From Peptoniphilus lacydonensis (GTDB lineage: Bacteria; Bacillota; Clostridia; Tissierellales; Peptoniphilaceae), in contig NZ_FNWF01000003.1 in the NCBI RefSeq assembly GCF_900106515.1, positions 620,001-684,000 of the forward strand: a stretch of 64,000 bases of DNA, given 5' to 3'. The first letter of the stretch is position 1. Each line of letters opens with the position of its first letter. The notes under the pieces were generated by a model, which saw nothing but the letters and a program-made list of their open reading frames with translations, made no database searches and had not been told where the DNA came from. This document shows, in pieces, positions 35,728 through 45,216 of the stretch. The translations under genes were made by a program, and so were the position numbers.

Positions 35728-36461
35728 ATTCTTTTTTCAATCTCCTCTAATATTTCCTCTAAAACAATTGTGGAATTTTCATTTATAACTACATCAGCAC
35801 GCCTGTCCATTGGTGTTTTATCATTATTTATAATAATCAAGTGGTCAACATAATTTGGAAGAAAATTTACAGGAGAAACTGTAAGGGACGAACCAACTAC
35901 AATTAATGTTTCTGTATTATCAAGTTCTCTTGCTCCTCTTTCAAAATCATCAGGCATCATATCTCCAAACATCACTACATTAGGTCTAAGTGTTCCACCA
36001 CACTTATCACATTTTGGCGGAATTTCATCTTTTTCTACTTTTTCACGCATAACGGAGAAAGGATATTCACTTCCACAATTAATGCAGTGTATTCCCCTCG
36101 TTTCTCCATGAACTTCATAAATATTTTTTGAACCCGCTTTTGCATGCAAATTGTCAATATTTTGTGTAATTATTCCAGAAAGATATCCCATTTCTTCTAA
36201 CTTTGCAAGAGCAATATGTCCCTTATTTGGTTCTTGATCGTTTAAATCTTCTAAAATTTTATAGCCCTCTTTGTAAAATATTTCTGGATGATTTAAAAGT
36301 CTATCTTTTGAAAGTGCAAGTGCTGGATCCATCTTTGAATAATAACCTGTATTACTTCTAAAGTCTGGTATCCCTGAGTCAGTAGAAATTCCTGCACCTG
36401 TTAGTGCAAAAACTTTTTTAGAATTTAAAATTAAATCACAAGCTTCTTTTATCTTATCCAT
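35724..36461 (-). CDS. cobB: Sir2 family NAD-dependent protein deacetylase
   Basis: 245 residues, normal size. ALTGAGISTDSGIPDFRS at residues 19-36 is the NAD loop, TQNIDNLHAKAGS and EVHGETRG carry the catalytic Asn-Asp and His, CINC and CDKC bind zinc, and VVGSSLTVSPVN is the late NAD motif. Removes acyl groups from lysines in the cytoplasm. In an operon with a CPBP protease gene upstream (9 bases) and a methyltransferase downstream. Ribosome site GGAGG. Confidence 0.95.
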   Translation of the reverse strand: MDKIKEACDLILNSKKVFALTGAGISTDSGIPDFRSNTGYYSKMDPALALSKDRLLNHPEIFYKEGYKILEDLNDQEPNKGHIALAKLEEMGYLSGIITQNIDNLHAKAGSKNIYEVHGETRGIHCINCGSEYPFSVMREKVEKDEIPPKCDKCGGTLRPNVVMFGDMMPDDFERGARELDNTETLIVVGSSLTVSPVNFLPNYVDHLIIINNDKTPMDRRADVVINENSTIVLEEILEEIEKRI

Positions 36462-36470
36462 GTCGACCTC

Positions 36471-37385
36471 CTAAAAAACAATATAGTGATACACAAAGTA
36501 CAAAATCACAAGTGCAATTATTGGAACGAAATTAAACAAATCAATTCCTTCCACATCTCTATATCTAATTCTTACGTTCTCTCTGCTTTCTCTTTCTTTT
36601 TTCAAATTTTTTAAAATAACTCTAATTAAAATTACAGAAAGAATTGAAATAAGAATTAGCAAAATAATTATAGAAAGTTCAAGAGAGCCAATTTCTCGCG
36701 ATAATTTCGTGCGACGCAAAAATTCAAATAATCTCTCATTCACATATCTCGCTGTGAAAACTGCAATTATATTATTCACAAAATGTGCCACAATAGATGG
36801 CAAGATTGAACCTGTGTACTCAATTACAGTAGCAAATAAAAGCCCCAACAAAAATGGAGCGATAAAATTTTGTATATCAAAGTGAAACAATGCAAACACA
36901 AGAGCAGAAACAACTATGGCAAACTTTTCTCCATAAACATTATAAGCGTTAACAAGAGTCCCTCTGAAAAAAATTTCTTCACAAATTGCAGGCACAAGGC
37001 ACATAAAAATTAAATAATTAAAAATTGGCACATTCTGCAACATTATTTCCATAGGAAAATTTTTGTATTCAATAAAGTTTGAAAGAAGTGACAAAAAAAT
37101 TCCATTCATCAATAGAATAATCGGATAGGAAAGTATCACTATAATAATAGTTTTTAAAATAACTTCAAAGGAAGTCTTTTTTATCTTTAAAACCTCTTTA
37201 AGACTCCCCGTTGAAGAAATCAAAATTGCAGGTAATAAGATTATAAATACTTCTGTAATAAAGGTCCCCAAAAAATTAAATTTTTCTTGTATATTAAAAC
37301 CAATTGTTAAAAATATTATTGCAAGTATAAGCGTGAGTGTATTTACACTCATTACATTTAAAGTTTTCTTTTTAAAATTACTCAT
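36471..37385 (-). CDS. CPBP family intramembrane glutamic endopeptidase
   Basis: 304 residues with about eight membrane segments. Motif 1 EEIFFRGTLVNAY (Glu-Glu-x3-Arg) near residue 137, motif 2 ALFHFDIQN, and motif 3 IVAHFVNN form the CAAX/ABI active site in the membrane. Often linked with bacteriocin self-immunity or protein processing. First gene of the CPBP-sirtuin-methyltransferase operon. Confidence 0.9.
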   Translation of the reverse strand: MSNFKKKTLNVMSVNTLTLILAIIFLTIGFNIQEKFNFLGTFITEVFIILLPAILISSTGSLKEVLKIKKTSFEVILKTIIIVILSYPIILLMNGIFLSLLSNFIEYKNFPMEIMLQNVPIFNYLIFMCLVPAICEEIFFRGTLVNAYNVYGEKFAIVVSALVFALFHFDIQNFIAPFLLGLLFATVIEYTGSILPSIVAHFVNNIIAVFTARYVNERLFEFLRRTKLSREIGSLELSIIILLILISILSVILIRVILKNLKKERESRENVRIRYRDVEGIDLFNFVPIIALVILYFVYHYIVF

Positions 37386-37466
37386 TCTTCTTCCTTATAA
37401 ACTCTTATCAAAAATTTTTCTTGTCACATCTATTATATACAAAATTGTTGGAAAATTCATCTTTAA

Positions 37467-37496
37467 TTGATATTGTATACCTCACTTTGGTATAAT
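37467..37496 (+). promoter_or_regulatory. Promoter of the DUF4364 gene
   Basis: -35 TTGATA (37467-37472), 18-base spacer, -10 TATAAT (37491-37496), 19 bases before the ATG. Confidence 0.6.
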
Positions 37497-37514
37497 TATT
37501 TGGAAGGTGATCTT

Positions 37515-38030
37515 ATGAAAAATAGTTCCTTTGAACTTGCACTAAATAAACTTCTAATTTTATATATTATAGATAATTTTAACCATAAATTAAAAGAAAA
37601 CGATCTAAGTTATTTTGTTTTAAATATAGAACTTTTTAATTATTTTTATTTTAAACAATATTTAAAAGAATTGGAATCCAATGGTCTGGTTCTCTTTGAC
37701 AGTGATAAAAAATATTATTTGTCAGATGACGGTAAAAAAACTTTAAATATTTTCTATGAACAAATTCCAAAAGAAAATATAAATTTCTTAGATGAAAAAA
37801 TGGAAAAATATAATCACGAACTTGCAGTTAAAAATTCAATTATTGCAAATTCCTTAGAAGAAAATGGATCTCACTATGCAGATTTGAAAATAATTGATGG
37901 AGAAATCCCAGTCCTCAACTTAAAAATTGAAGCATCAGATGCTTTAATGGCAAAAAAAATTTCTGCAAACTTTAAAAAGAATGCAGAAAATATTTATTCG
38001 GAAATATTAAAAATATTAACAGACGAATAA
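37515..38030 (+). CDS. DUF4364 family protein (winged-helix-like)
   Basis: 171 residues. The N-terminal region NKLLILYIIDNFNHKL...LFNYFYFKQYLKELESNGLV, followed by YYLSDDGKKTL, looks like a winged helix and matches the DUF4364 layout common in Clostridia. The remaining half is a small alpha-beta domain. Function unknown, probably DNA-binding. Start 37515 follows GGAAGGTGAT. Own promoter and terminator. Confidence 0.7.
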   Translation: MKNSSFELALNKLLILYIIDNFNHKLKENDLSYFVLNIELFNYFYFKQYLKELESNGLVLFDSDKKYYLSDDGKKTLNIFYEQIPKENINFLDEKMEKYNHELAVKNSIIANSLEENGSHYADLKIIDGEIPVLNLKIEASDALMAKKISANFKKNAENIYSEILKILTDE

Positions 38031-38035
38031 TCTCT

Positions 38036-38067
38036 AAAGGCCACGATTTAAATTTTGCGGTCTTTTT
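38036..38067 (+). terminator. Terminator of the DUF4364 gene
   Basis: 7-bp hairpin AAAGGCC / GGTCTTT (one G-U pair) then T run, overlapping the end of the convergent proA gene. Confidence 0.6.
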
Positions 38068-39322
38068 AACTTCTAAACTCTCCATGACCAAATATTATAT
38101 ATTTATAGCTAACTAACTCTTCTAAACCAACTGGTCCTCTTGCATGAAGTTTTTGTGTCGAAATTCCCAGTTCTGCTCCTTTCCCAAACTCTCCACCGTC
38201 TGTAAATCTTGTAGACGCATTTACATAGACGCAAGCTGAATCAACTTCTTCTAAAAATTTCATAGCTCTTTCATAGGAATTTGTCAAAATAGATTCTGAG
38301 TGTCCAGTGGAGTATTTAGTTATGTGTTCTATTGCCTCATCAACATCTTTAACCGTCTTTACAGAAAATTCATAGTCTAAATATTCTCGAAAAAAGTCAT
38401 CTTCTGTCGCAGAAACTGAATTTTTAAATTTTGAAATTGATGCATCATCTGCGTGAACTTTTATATCATACTTTTCTACAACCTCATTTAATAGATCAAA
38501 AAATTCATCAGGCAAATTTTCGTTAAGGACTAAAGATTCCACTGCGTTACAAACTCCAATTCGCTGTGTCTTTGCATTTTCTATTATCTTAACTGCTTTT
38601 TCTACATCACAGTCTTCATCTACATAAATATGGCAATTGCCAACACCTGTTTCAATTACAGGCACCTTTGCATTTTCAACAACTGAATTAATTAAAGACT
38701 CAGATCCTCTTGGTAGCAATAAATCTACATAACCCTTTAGTTGCATAAGTTCTTTTGCGGATTCTCTTGATGTATTCTTTACAATTTGCACAAAATTTTC
38801 ATCATATCCTGCATTTTTTATTCCAAGTCTAATTGCATCTGCTATTGCAATATTTGAATTTATTGACTCCTTGCCGCCCCTCAAAATTATTGCACTAGAT
38901 GCCTTTAGGGCTAAAATAGAAGCATCAAGAGTTACATTAGGTCTTGCCTCATAAATAATTGCAATAACTCCCATTGGAACAGTTTTTTTACCAATTAAAA
39001 GTCCTGCTGAATTTTCTTCCATAGAGAGAACTTTTCCCACAGGATCTTTAAAATCAATCACTTCGTCAATTGACTTTGCCATTGATTCTATTCTTTTATC
39101 ATTTAAGAGAAGTCTGTCAATAAGACCTTCAGGCATATTGTTTTCTCTTCCTTTTTTTATGTCCTTTTCATTTGCTTTTAAAATATTTTCACTCTCGTTT
39201 AAAAGTGAATTTTTAATTGAAGCAAGCATTTTATTTTTTTCAGATGTGTTTAATTTTTTTAATTTATGAGATGAACCTTTTGCAACTTGCCCCAACTCTT
39301 TAACACTTAAAATATGTTCCAA
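38066..39322 (-). CDS. proA: Gamma-glutamyl phosphate reductase
   Basis: 418 residues. Aldehyde dehydrogenase fold with IAIIYEARPNVTLDAS and the catalytic cysteine in RIGVCNAVESL near residue 265; late motif STRFTDGGEFGKGAELGIS is diagnostic of ProA. Starts with TTG at 39322 behind GGGAG, overlapping the proB end by 23 bases. Makes glutamate semialdehyde for proline. Confidence 0.96.
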   Translation of the reverse strand: MEHILSVKELGQVAKGSSHKLKKLNTSEKNKMLASIKNSLLNESENILKANEKDIKKGRENNMPEGLIDRLLLNDKRIESMAKSIDEVIDFKDPVGKVLSMEENSAGLLIGKKTVPMGVIAIIYEARPNVTLDASILALKASSAIILRGGKESINSNIAIADAIRLGIKNAGYDENFVQIVKNTSRESAKELMQLKGYVDLLLPRGSESLINSVVENAKVPVIETGVGNCHIYVDEDCDVEKAVKIIENAKTQRIGVCNAVESLVLNENLPDEFFDLLNEVVEKYDIKVHADDASISKFKNSVSATEDDFFREYLDYEFSVKTVKDVDEAIEHITKYSTGHSESILTNSYERAMKFLEEVDSACVYVNASTRFTDGGEFGKGAELGISTQKLHARGPVGLEELVSYKYIIFGHGEFRS

Positions 39323-40082
39323 TTTCTTCTCCCTTCACTATATCTCTAATTATTTTCATATTGTCCCCTGACGCAATTACAACTTCAATATTTTTTTCTA
39401 TTGCAAGCTTTGCTGCCTTTATTTTTGTATACATTCCACCTGTGCCTACGTTAGATTCGGTTTCTTTTGCCATTCCTTCTATCTCTCTAATATCCTGAAC
39501 TTCGCGAATTATTTTTGCATCAGAATTTTTCCTTGGATCATCTGTATAAAGTCCCTCAATATCTGTCAGCATTATAAGAAGGTCTGCCTCTGTAATTCTT
39601 GCAATTATTGCAGAAAGTGTATCGTTGTCGCCAAATTTTATTTCGTATGTGGAAATTGTGTCATTTTCGTTTATTATTGGAATGGCATTCATCCCCTGAA
39701 GTTTTTCAAAAGTATTTTTGGCATTTTTTCTCATCTCGTCATCTTTTTCAATTTGCCTAGTTAAAAGAATTTGTGCAGAATTATATCCATAAGATATTAA
39801 AGACCTGTCATAAATATTTGTTAGAGCAACTTGGCCAACTGCTGCTGCTGCTTGTTTATCTGATGTTTCCCTTGGTCTTTCTGACAAATTTAATTTTTCA
39901 CGCCCTGCTGCAATAGCTCCACTTGAAACTAAAATTACATCTATCCCTCTATTTTTTAAATTTGCTATTTCAAAACAAAGTTCGTCGATTTTTTGTAAAT
40001 TTATCTTTCCATTGTCATGAGTTATGGAAGATGAACCAACTTTTATAACAACTTTTTTTATTTCTTTTGAAAAATTTCTCAT
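39300..40082 (-). CDS. proB: Glutamate 5-kinase
   Basis: 260 residues, the short form: amino acid kinase domain only, without the C-terminal PUA domain found in long forms. VVIKVGSSSI at the N-terminus, LVSSGAIAAGREKL, and GDNDTLSAIIA then GTGGMYTKIKAA are standard. Start 40082 follows AAGGTGA; an ATG three codons earlier overlaps that site. First gene of proBA. Confidence 0.95.
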   Translation of the reverse strand: MRNFSKEIKKVVIKVGSSSITHDNGKINLQKIDELCFEIANLKNRGIDVILVSSGAIAAGREKLNLSERPRETSDKQAAAAVGQVALTNIYDRSLISYGYNSAQILLTRQIEKDDEMRKNAKNTFEKLQGMNAIPIINENDTISTYEIKFGDNDTLSAIIARITEADLLIMLTDIEGLYTDDPRKNSDAKIIREVQDIREIEGMAKETESNVGTGGMYTKIKAAKLAIEKNIEVVIASGDNMKIIRDIVKGEEIGTYFKC

Positions 40083-40211
40083 TTCAATCACCTTAGATAT
40101 AATATACTTTAAATCTTAATTTTAGTAAATAATTTTTCTATTTTTCTAAAAAAGTATATTTTAAATAAATAATCATAAGATTTAAAATTTTACCCTCCTA
40201 CTTTTTCAATA

Positions 40212-40220
40212 TGCTATAAT
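40212..40220 (+). promoter_or_regulatory. Extended -10 promoter of the Nfn-fusion gene
   Basis: TGC followed by TATAAT (40215-40220) with no clear -35, the pattern of an extended -10 promoter, 20 bases before the start codon. Confidence 0.5.
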
Positions 40221-40240
40221 ATTTTTGGAGTGTGATTATT

Positions 40241-42562
40241 TTGCCAAAAATTTTAAAAAAAGAATTACTTGCGCCAAATATTTATTTATTTGACATATAT
40301 GCACCTAAGATTGCAGCTTCTGCAAAACCAGGTCAGTTTATTATTTTAATAGCCGATAAATATTCTGAGAGAATTCCTCTTACAATTTCCGATTACGATG
40401 TTAAACGAGGAAGTGTGCAAATAGTTGTGCAAGCTTCTGGTGAATCAACAAAAAAAATTGTATCTTTTAAAGAAGGTGAAAGCTTTAAAGACTTTGTTGG
40501 TCCTCTCGGTCATGCATCTGATTTCTTTGAAATGAATACGAAAGAATTAAAAGATAAAAAATACTTATTTGTTGCCGGAGGTGTGGGAACTGCACCAGTT
40601 TACCCTCAAGCAAAATTCTTTAAAGAAAATGGACTAAATTGTGACATTATAATTGGAGCAAAATCCAAAGAATTTGTGATCTTGGAAGATGAATTAAAAT
40701 CGGTCTGCGACAATTTATACATAGCAACAGACGATGGAAGTTATGGCTTCAAGGGAATGGTAACTGACAAAATCATAGATTTAGTTGAAAATGAAAATAA
40801 AAAATATGACCACATCGTTTCCATTGGACCAATGATTATGATGAAATTTGTATGCTTAACTACAAAAAAATATAATCTTCCTACGACTGTTTCTCTTAAT
40901 CCAATTATGGTGGATGGAACTGGAATGTGTGGAGCTTGTCGTGTTAGCATTGACGGAAAGACTAGATTTGCTTGCGTTGACGGGCCCGAATTTGACGGTC
41001 ACCTTGTGGATTTTGATTCTGCAATGAAAAGGCAAAGACAATATATCGACAACAAAAAGACAAAAACTATTTATGATCACCACTGCACAATGGATCTTGC
41101 TGTGTCCGATCACTTGGCAGAAAAATCTGTGCAAGACGAAAACTTAGAAGGAGAAAAGCACGACAACTTTGTAATAAAAAAAGCAAAAGATAGATTTAAA
41201 AAAGTACCTATAAAGGAACAAGTCCCTGACGAAAGAAATAAAAATTTTAAAGAAGTTTGTTTGGGATATACTGCAGAAGAAGCTGTAGAAGAATCTAGCA
41301 GATGTTTAAATTGTAAAAAACCTGGCTGTGTTGATGGATGTCCCGTTTCAATTGATATACCTGGTTTTATAAAAGAAATTGCAAATGGTAATTTCGAAGA
41401 AGCTTACAAAGTTCTTTCTCTATACACTTCCCTTCCCGCTGTCTGTGGAAGAGTTTGTCCACAAGAAACACAATGTGAAGAGAAATGTGTGCTTGCAAAT
41501 CGTGGCGATGCAGTTTCTATAGGTAAACTCGAAAGATTTACAGCAGACTATGCAAGACGCCATCAAATAAAAGATTCATCCGAAATAAGAAAAATAAATA
41601 AAAAAGTTGCCATTATAGGTGCTGGCCCCGCTGGACTTACTTGTGCAGGTGAACTTGCAAAAATGGGCTATGATGTGACAATTTTTGAAGCTTTGCAACA
41701 AAGTGGCGGCGTTTTAATTTATGGTATTCCTGAATTTAGACTCCCAGATGAAGTTGTGGAATATGAAGTAGAAAATATTAAAAATCTTGGCGTTAAAATT
41801 GAAAATAATTTTGTCATTGGAAGAACTATGACAATTGACGACATAATAAAAGAAGGTTTTGAAGCAGTATTTATAGGATCTGGTGCAGGACTTCCTAAAT
41901 TTATGAATATTCCTGGAGAAAACTTAAATGGAGTTTATTCTGCAAATGAATTTTTGACAAGAAATAATCTAATGAGATCCTTTGACGAAAAATATGACAC
42001 ACCAGTAAATGTTGGAGAAAAAGTTGCTGTCGTTGGTGGCGGAAATGTTGCAATGGACGCTGCAAGAGTTGCAAAAAGACTTGGTGCAGATGTATCTATT
42101 GTTTACAGAAGAACAGAAAAAGAACTTCCTGCAAGAACAGAAGAAGTTCACCACGCAAAGGAAGAAGGCATTAAATTTGAAATGCTAACTGCTCCAGTAG
42201 AAATTATTGACGATGAAGATGGATGGGTAAAATCGCTTAAATGTGTTCGAAATGAACTTGGAGAGCCTGATTCATCTGGAAGAAGAAGACCCGTTCCAAT
42301 AAAGGGAAGCGAATACAAAGAAAATTTCCAAACTGTAATAATGGCGCTTGGAACAAATCCAAATCCACTTATTTCTTCAACTACAAAAAATCTTGACATA
42401 GAAAAATGGGGCGGAATAATTGTAAATGAAGAATCTCAAACTTCTCGTAAAGAAATCTTTGCTGGTGGAGATGCAGTAACTGGATCTGCCACAGTAATAC
42501 TTGCCATGGGTGCAGGAAAAAATGCAGCAAAATCAATTGACGAATTTTTGAGAAATAAATAA
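40241..42562 (+). CDS. NfnA::NfnB-type fusion: ferredoxin-NAD(P) reductase subunit joined to glutamate-synthase-small-subunit-like subunit
   Basis: 773 residues from the TTG at 40241, which is ten bases after GGAG; a GTG at 40232 is too close. Residues 1 to about 270 are a PyrK/NfnA-like flavoprotein: FAD site RIPLTISDYD, NAD loop VAGGVGTAPVYPQ, and a [2Fe-2S] cysteine cluster DGTGMCGACRV with ACVDGPEF. From about residue 320 it is GltD/NfnB-like: CLNCKKPGCVDGCPVSIDIP and CGRVCPQETQCEEKCVL bind two [4Fe-4S] clusters, then GAGPAGLTCAGELA (FAD) and VVGGGNVAMDAARVA (NADPH). Bifurcating NADH-dependent ferredoxin:NADP+ oxidoreductase is the expected role; this joins its two subunits in one chain. 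Confidence 0.9.
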   Translation: MPKILKKELLAPNIYLFDIYAPKIAASAKPGQFIILIADKYSERIPLTISDYDVKRGSVQIVVQASGESTKKIVSFKEGESFKDFVGPLGHASDFFEMNTKELKDKKYLFVAGGVGTAPVYPQAKFFKENGLNCDIIIGAKSKEFVILEDELKSVCDNLYIATDDGSYGFKGMVTDKIIDLVENENKKYDHIVSIGPMIMMKFVCLTTKKYNLPTTVSLNPIMVDGTGMCGACRVSIDGKTRFACVDGPEFDGHLVDFDSAMKRQRQYIDNKKTKTIYDHHCTMDLAVSDHLAEKSVQDENLEGEKHDNFVIKKAKDRFKKVPIKEQVPDERNKNFKEVCLGYTAEEAVEESSRCLNCKKPGCVDGCPVSIDIPGFIKEIANGNFEEAYKVLSLYTSLPAVCGRVCPQETQCEEKCVLANRGDAVSIGKLERFTADYARRHQIKDSSEIRKINKKVAIIGAGPAGLTCAGELAKMGYDVTIFEALQQSGGVLIYGIPEFRLPDEVVEYEVENIKNLGVKIENNFVIGRTMTIDDIIKEGFEAVFIGSGAGLPKFMNIPGENLNGVYSANEFLTRNNLMRSFDEKYDTPVNVGEKVAVVGGGNVAMDAARVAKRLGADVSIVYRRTEKELPARTEEVHHAKEEGIKFEMLTAPVEIIDDEDGWVKSLKCVRNELGEPDSSGRRRPVPIKGSEYKENFQTVIMALGTNPNPLISSTTKNLDIEKWGGIIVNEESQTSRKEIFAGGDAVTGSATVILAMGAGKNAAKSIDEFLRNK

Positions 42563-42902
42563 AATAAAAATCTTAGATATTGCATATATAATTTGTAAAA
42601 TAGCTAATGAGAGATAATAAATTTTTATAATCACAAAAAGATGTAGTGTCCTTTAATCTTAAATTAAATGGCATTACATCTTTATTATCTATAAAATACT
42701 ATTTTAAAAAGGAAATATTTATTAATAAAATTAATATAACTTTAATAAGTCTAATTACAAAATTATAATTAATATTACAGATTTTATAATTCATATTTTG
42801 TGACTAGAGAGATTAAAAACTTCAGTTCTATAATATGAAAAATTCCAAATATAATAAAAACAGGCGCCACATCACATTTATGACTCCTACTTTTTATTTA
42901 TG
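42563..42902. other. Intergenic stretch with one long hairpin
   Basis: 340 bases, very AT-rich, between convergent genes. It holds a 12-bp inverted repeat AAAGATGTAGTG / CATTACATCTTT (42637-42648 with 42672-42683; one G-U pair) around a 23-base loop, possibly the terminator of the Nfn gene. No ORF with a ribosome site is seen. Confidence 0.5.
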
Positions 42903-44261
42903 TTATGAATTAAATTCTTTATATTCTCTTTTCGCTTTTTTTTGCTCTTCTTGTATTACTTTTATGCTAGCCTTTATTATTCTCTTATCTGCAACTGCAA
43001 GTTCTGTCAAAATACAACCTGAAGATTTTACGCTAAATTTCTTTTTCTCATTTTCGTCTGGAATAAATCCAAGTTTTTCTATTATAAGCCCAGAAATAGT
43101 TTCGTGATTTTCTGAATATAAAGATGTTCCCAAACCATCATTTATATCTTCAATATCCATTGATCCATCTACAATATATTCGTTTTCGGCAATTTTTTCT
43201 ATATTGTGATTTTCATCATCATACTCATCTTCAATTTCACCAACAATTTCTTCAACTATATCTTCTACTGTTACCATGCCAGAAAATCCACCATATTCAT
43301 CAATTAAAATCGCAACATAATTTTTAGATGCTTGAAGTTCTTTTAACAACATATCAATCTTTTTAGTTTCTGGCACATAATAAGGTGACTTTATGCAATT
43401 GTCAAGATTTATAGAACTGTAATTATTTTTTGCATACTCCACAAATAAATCTTTTATATAAACAGTTCCGAGAATATTATCCGTATTCTCTCTATATACT
43501 GGCATTCTCGAATAACCGTTTTTTAAAATTTCTGTAACTGTTTCTGTAGTAAATTCATCGTAATCTACCATGTAAATAGACGTCCTAGGTGTCATTATTT
43601 CATAAGCTAGCTTATCGTCGAAGTCCATAATATTTACAATCATCTCTTCGCCAGCAGAATTTATCACACCTTGTTGTGTGGATACTTTTATATAGCTTTT
43701 TAATTCTTCTTCTGAAATTTTTTCTTCTACATCTTCAGAATATTTTCCCATCATCTTCAATACAAAAACTGTTGAAAAGGATAATAATTTCACAAAAGGA
43801 TAAAATATTTTTGATGCAACTGAAATAACTTGAATTGAGTTCAGTGCAACTTTCTCAGAATTTTGAAGTGCAATTCTTTTTGGAACAAGTTCACCTAAAA
43901 CAAGAGTTATATATGAAAGCAAAAAAGTCACTAAAATAAAAGCAACTGTTGTTCCATATGTAACGCCCTGATTCTTCAAAAATCTACCAAAAACTTGCGA
44001 TATACTTGTCGCTGCAGATCCTGATGAGAAAAATCCAGAAAGAGTTATTGCAACTTGTATTGTTGATAGAAATCTAGTCTGATCAGAAGAAACTTCTAAA
44101 AGCATTTTTGCTTTCTTATCTCCTTCTTCTGCCAACTCTTTTATTTTGTTATGATTTACTGAAACCATTGCCATTTCAGCTGAAGCAAAAAACGCATTAA
44201 TTCCTGTTAGTACTGCTATTAAAATAAGTTTAGCCCACAAGGCCCCATCGTCCATTGACAT
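42903..44261 (-). CDS. CNNM/CorC-HlyC family membrane protein
   Basis: 452 residues. N-terminal CNNM (DUF21) domain with four membrane segments (about residues 10-165) including AFFASAEMAMVSVN, then paired CBS domains with MTPRTSIYMVDYD and a second repeat ending VAILIDEYGGFSGMVTVEDIVEEIVGEI-like sequence, and a C-terminal CorC_HlyC FAD-binding-like domain (about 360-435). Family members transport or sense Mg2+ or other divalent metals. The name hemolysin is historical. Monocistronic, ribosome site GGAAG. Confidence 0.92.
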   Translation of the reverse strand: MSMDDGALWAKLILIAVLTGINAFFASAEMAMVSVNHNKIKELAEEGDKKAKMLLEVSSDQTRFLSTIQVAITLSGFFSSGSAATSISQVFGRFLKNQGVTYGTTVAFILVTFLLSYITLVLGELVPKRIALQNSEKVALNSIQVISVASKIFYPFVKLLSFSTVFVLKMMGKYSEDVEEKISEEELKSYIKVSTQQGVINSAGEEMIVNIMDFDDKLAYEIMTPRTSIYMVDYDEFTTETVTEILKNGYSRMPVYRENTDNILGTVYIKDLFVEYAKNNYSSINLDNCIKSPYYVPETKKIDMLLKELQASKNYVAILIDEYGGFSGMVTVEDIVEEIVGEIEDEYDDENHNIEKIAENEYIVDGSMDIEDINDGLGTSLYSENHETISGLIIEKLGFIPDENEKKKFSVKSSGCILTELAVADKRIIKASIKVIQEEQKKAKREYKEFNS

Positions 44262-44407
44262 CTTCCTTTCTATCTTTTAAACTTATTATAACAAAGAAAA
44301 CAAAATTTTAAAAATATAAATTAGATTAAATCAACGTTTAACTCTATTATTTTTATTAAAATTATTGTGGTATATTTAAATTAAATTCATGAAATTGGAG
44401 GTTTTAA

Positions 44408-45028
44408 ATGAAAAACTTAAAAAAAATATTTAAGAAGCCTTATTTTAGGATTGTGATTTTAATAGTTGCACTTTTAATAGCCTTTTCTGTTGGCAAAAAA
44501 AATATGGAAAAAGAAATGACACCAACTATAACTTCTTCCCTTATAAAAAATAAACTTGTAAATGCTAAGGAACTCACAACCCTTAAGTATTACTACACAA
44601 ATGTAGGTGAATTTGAAAATCAAAATACTTTTTATGGATACAAAGTTCCCTTTACTTCTAAAAAATTTATCGTTTCCTATGATGGAGTTATAAATGCAGG
44701 AATTGATCTTGATAAAATTAAGGTAAGCGTAAATGATAACAATATAAAAATAAAAATTCCTCCCACAAAAATTTTGAGTCATGAAATTTTTGAAGATTCT
44801 CTAAAAGTTTTTGATGAGCGTGAATCCATCTTTAATAGAATTGATATTGAAGATTACAACAACTTTTCAAAGGATCAAAAGAAGGAAGTTGAAAAAAACG
44901 CAATTAAAAAAGGCCTTTTAAAAGAAGCGGATACATCTGCAAAAAGAGCAATAGAAGATATACTCTCAACAGATACTATTTTAAAAGATTACAATATCCA
45001 AATTATAACTGACAGCAAACTAAATTGA
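44408..45028 (+). CDS. DUF4230 domain protein, membrane anchored
   Basis: 206 residues. Basic N-terminus and one membrane segment (about residues 14-28), then a DUF4230-type extracellular domain: MTPTITSSLIKNKL, KELTTLKYYYTNVGEF, and KIKIPPTKILSHEI, ending with a helical region. Function unknown. TTGGAGG precedes ATG; its own terminator follows. Confidence 0.85.
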   Translation: MKNLKKIFKKPYFRIVILIVALLIAFSVGKKNMEKEMTPTITSSLIKNKLVNAKELTTLKYYYTNVGEFENQNTFYGYKVPFTSKKFIVSYDGVINAGIDLDKIKVSVNDNNIKIKIPPTKILSHEIFEDSLKVFDERESIFNRIDIEDYNNFSKDQKKEVEKNAIKKGLLKEADTSAKRAIEDILSTDTILKDYNIQIITDSKLN

Positions 45029-45059
45029 TTTTTTAAAATTAAATATTTTATAATTAAAG

Positions 45060-45095
45060 TAACCCCAAGTCTTTATGTGACTTAGGGTTATTTTA
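45060..45095 (+). terminator. Terminator of the DUF4230 gene
   Basis: 12-base hairpin arms (45060-45071 with 45079-45090, one mismatch) with 7-base loop, followed by TTTTAA. Confidence 0.7.
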
Positions 45096-45216
45096 ATTAT
45101 TAGATTCTTTTGATTGAAGCGAAAAAACTTTCAAGATCGTAAATCCAAAAAAGAATAAATCTTAAATGATAACACTATAAGGTTCATCTTTATAGTACTC
45201 ATCTTTTAAATTTATA

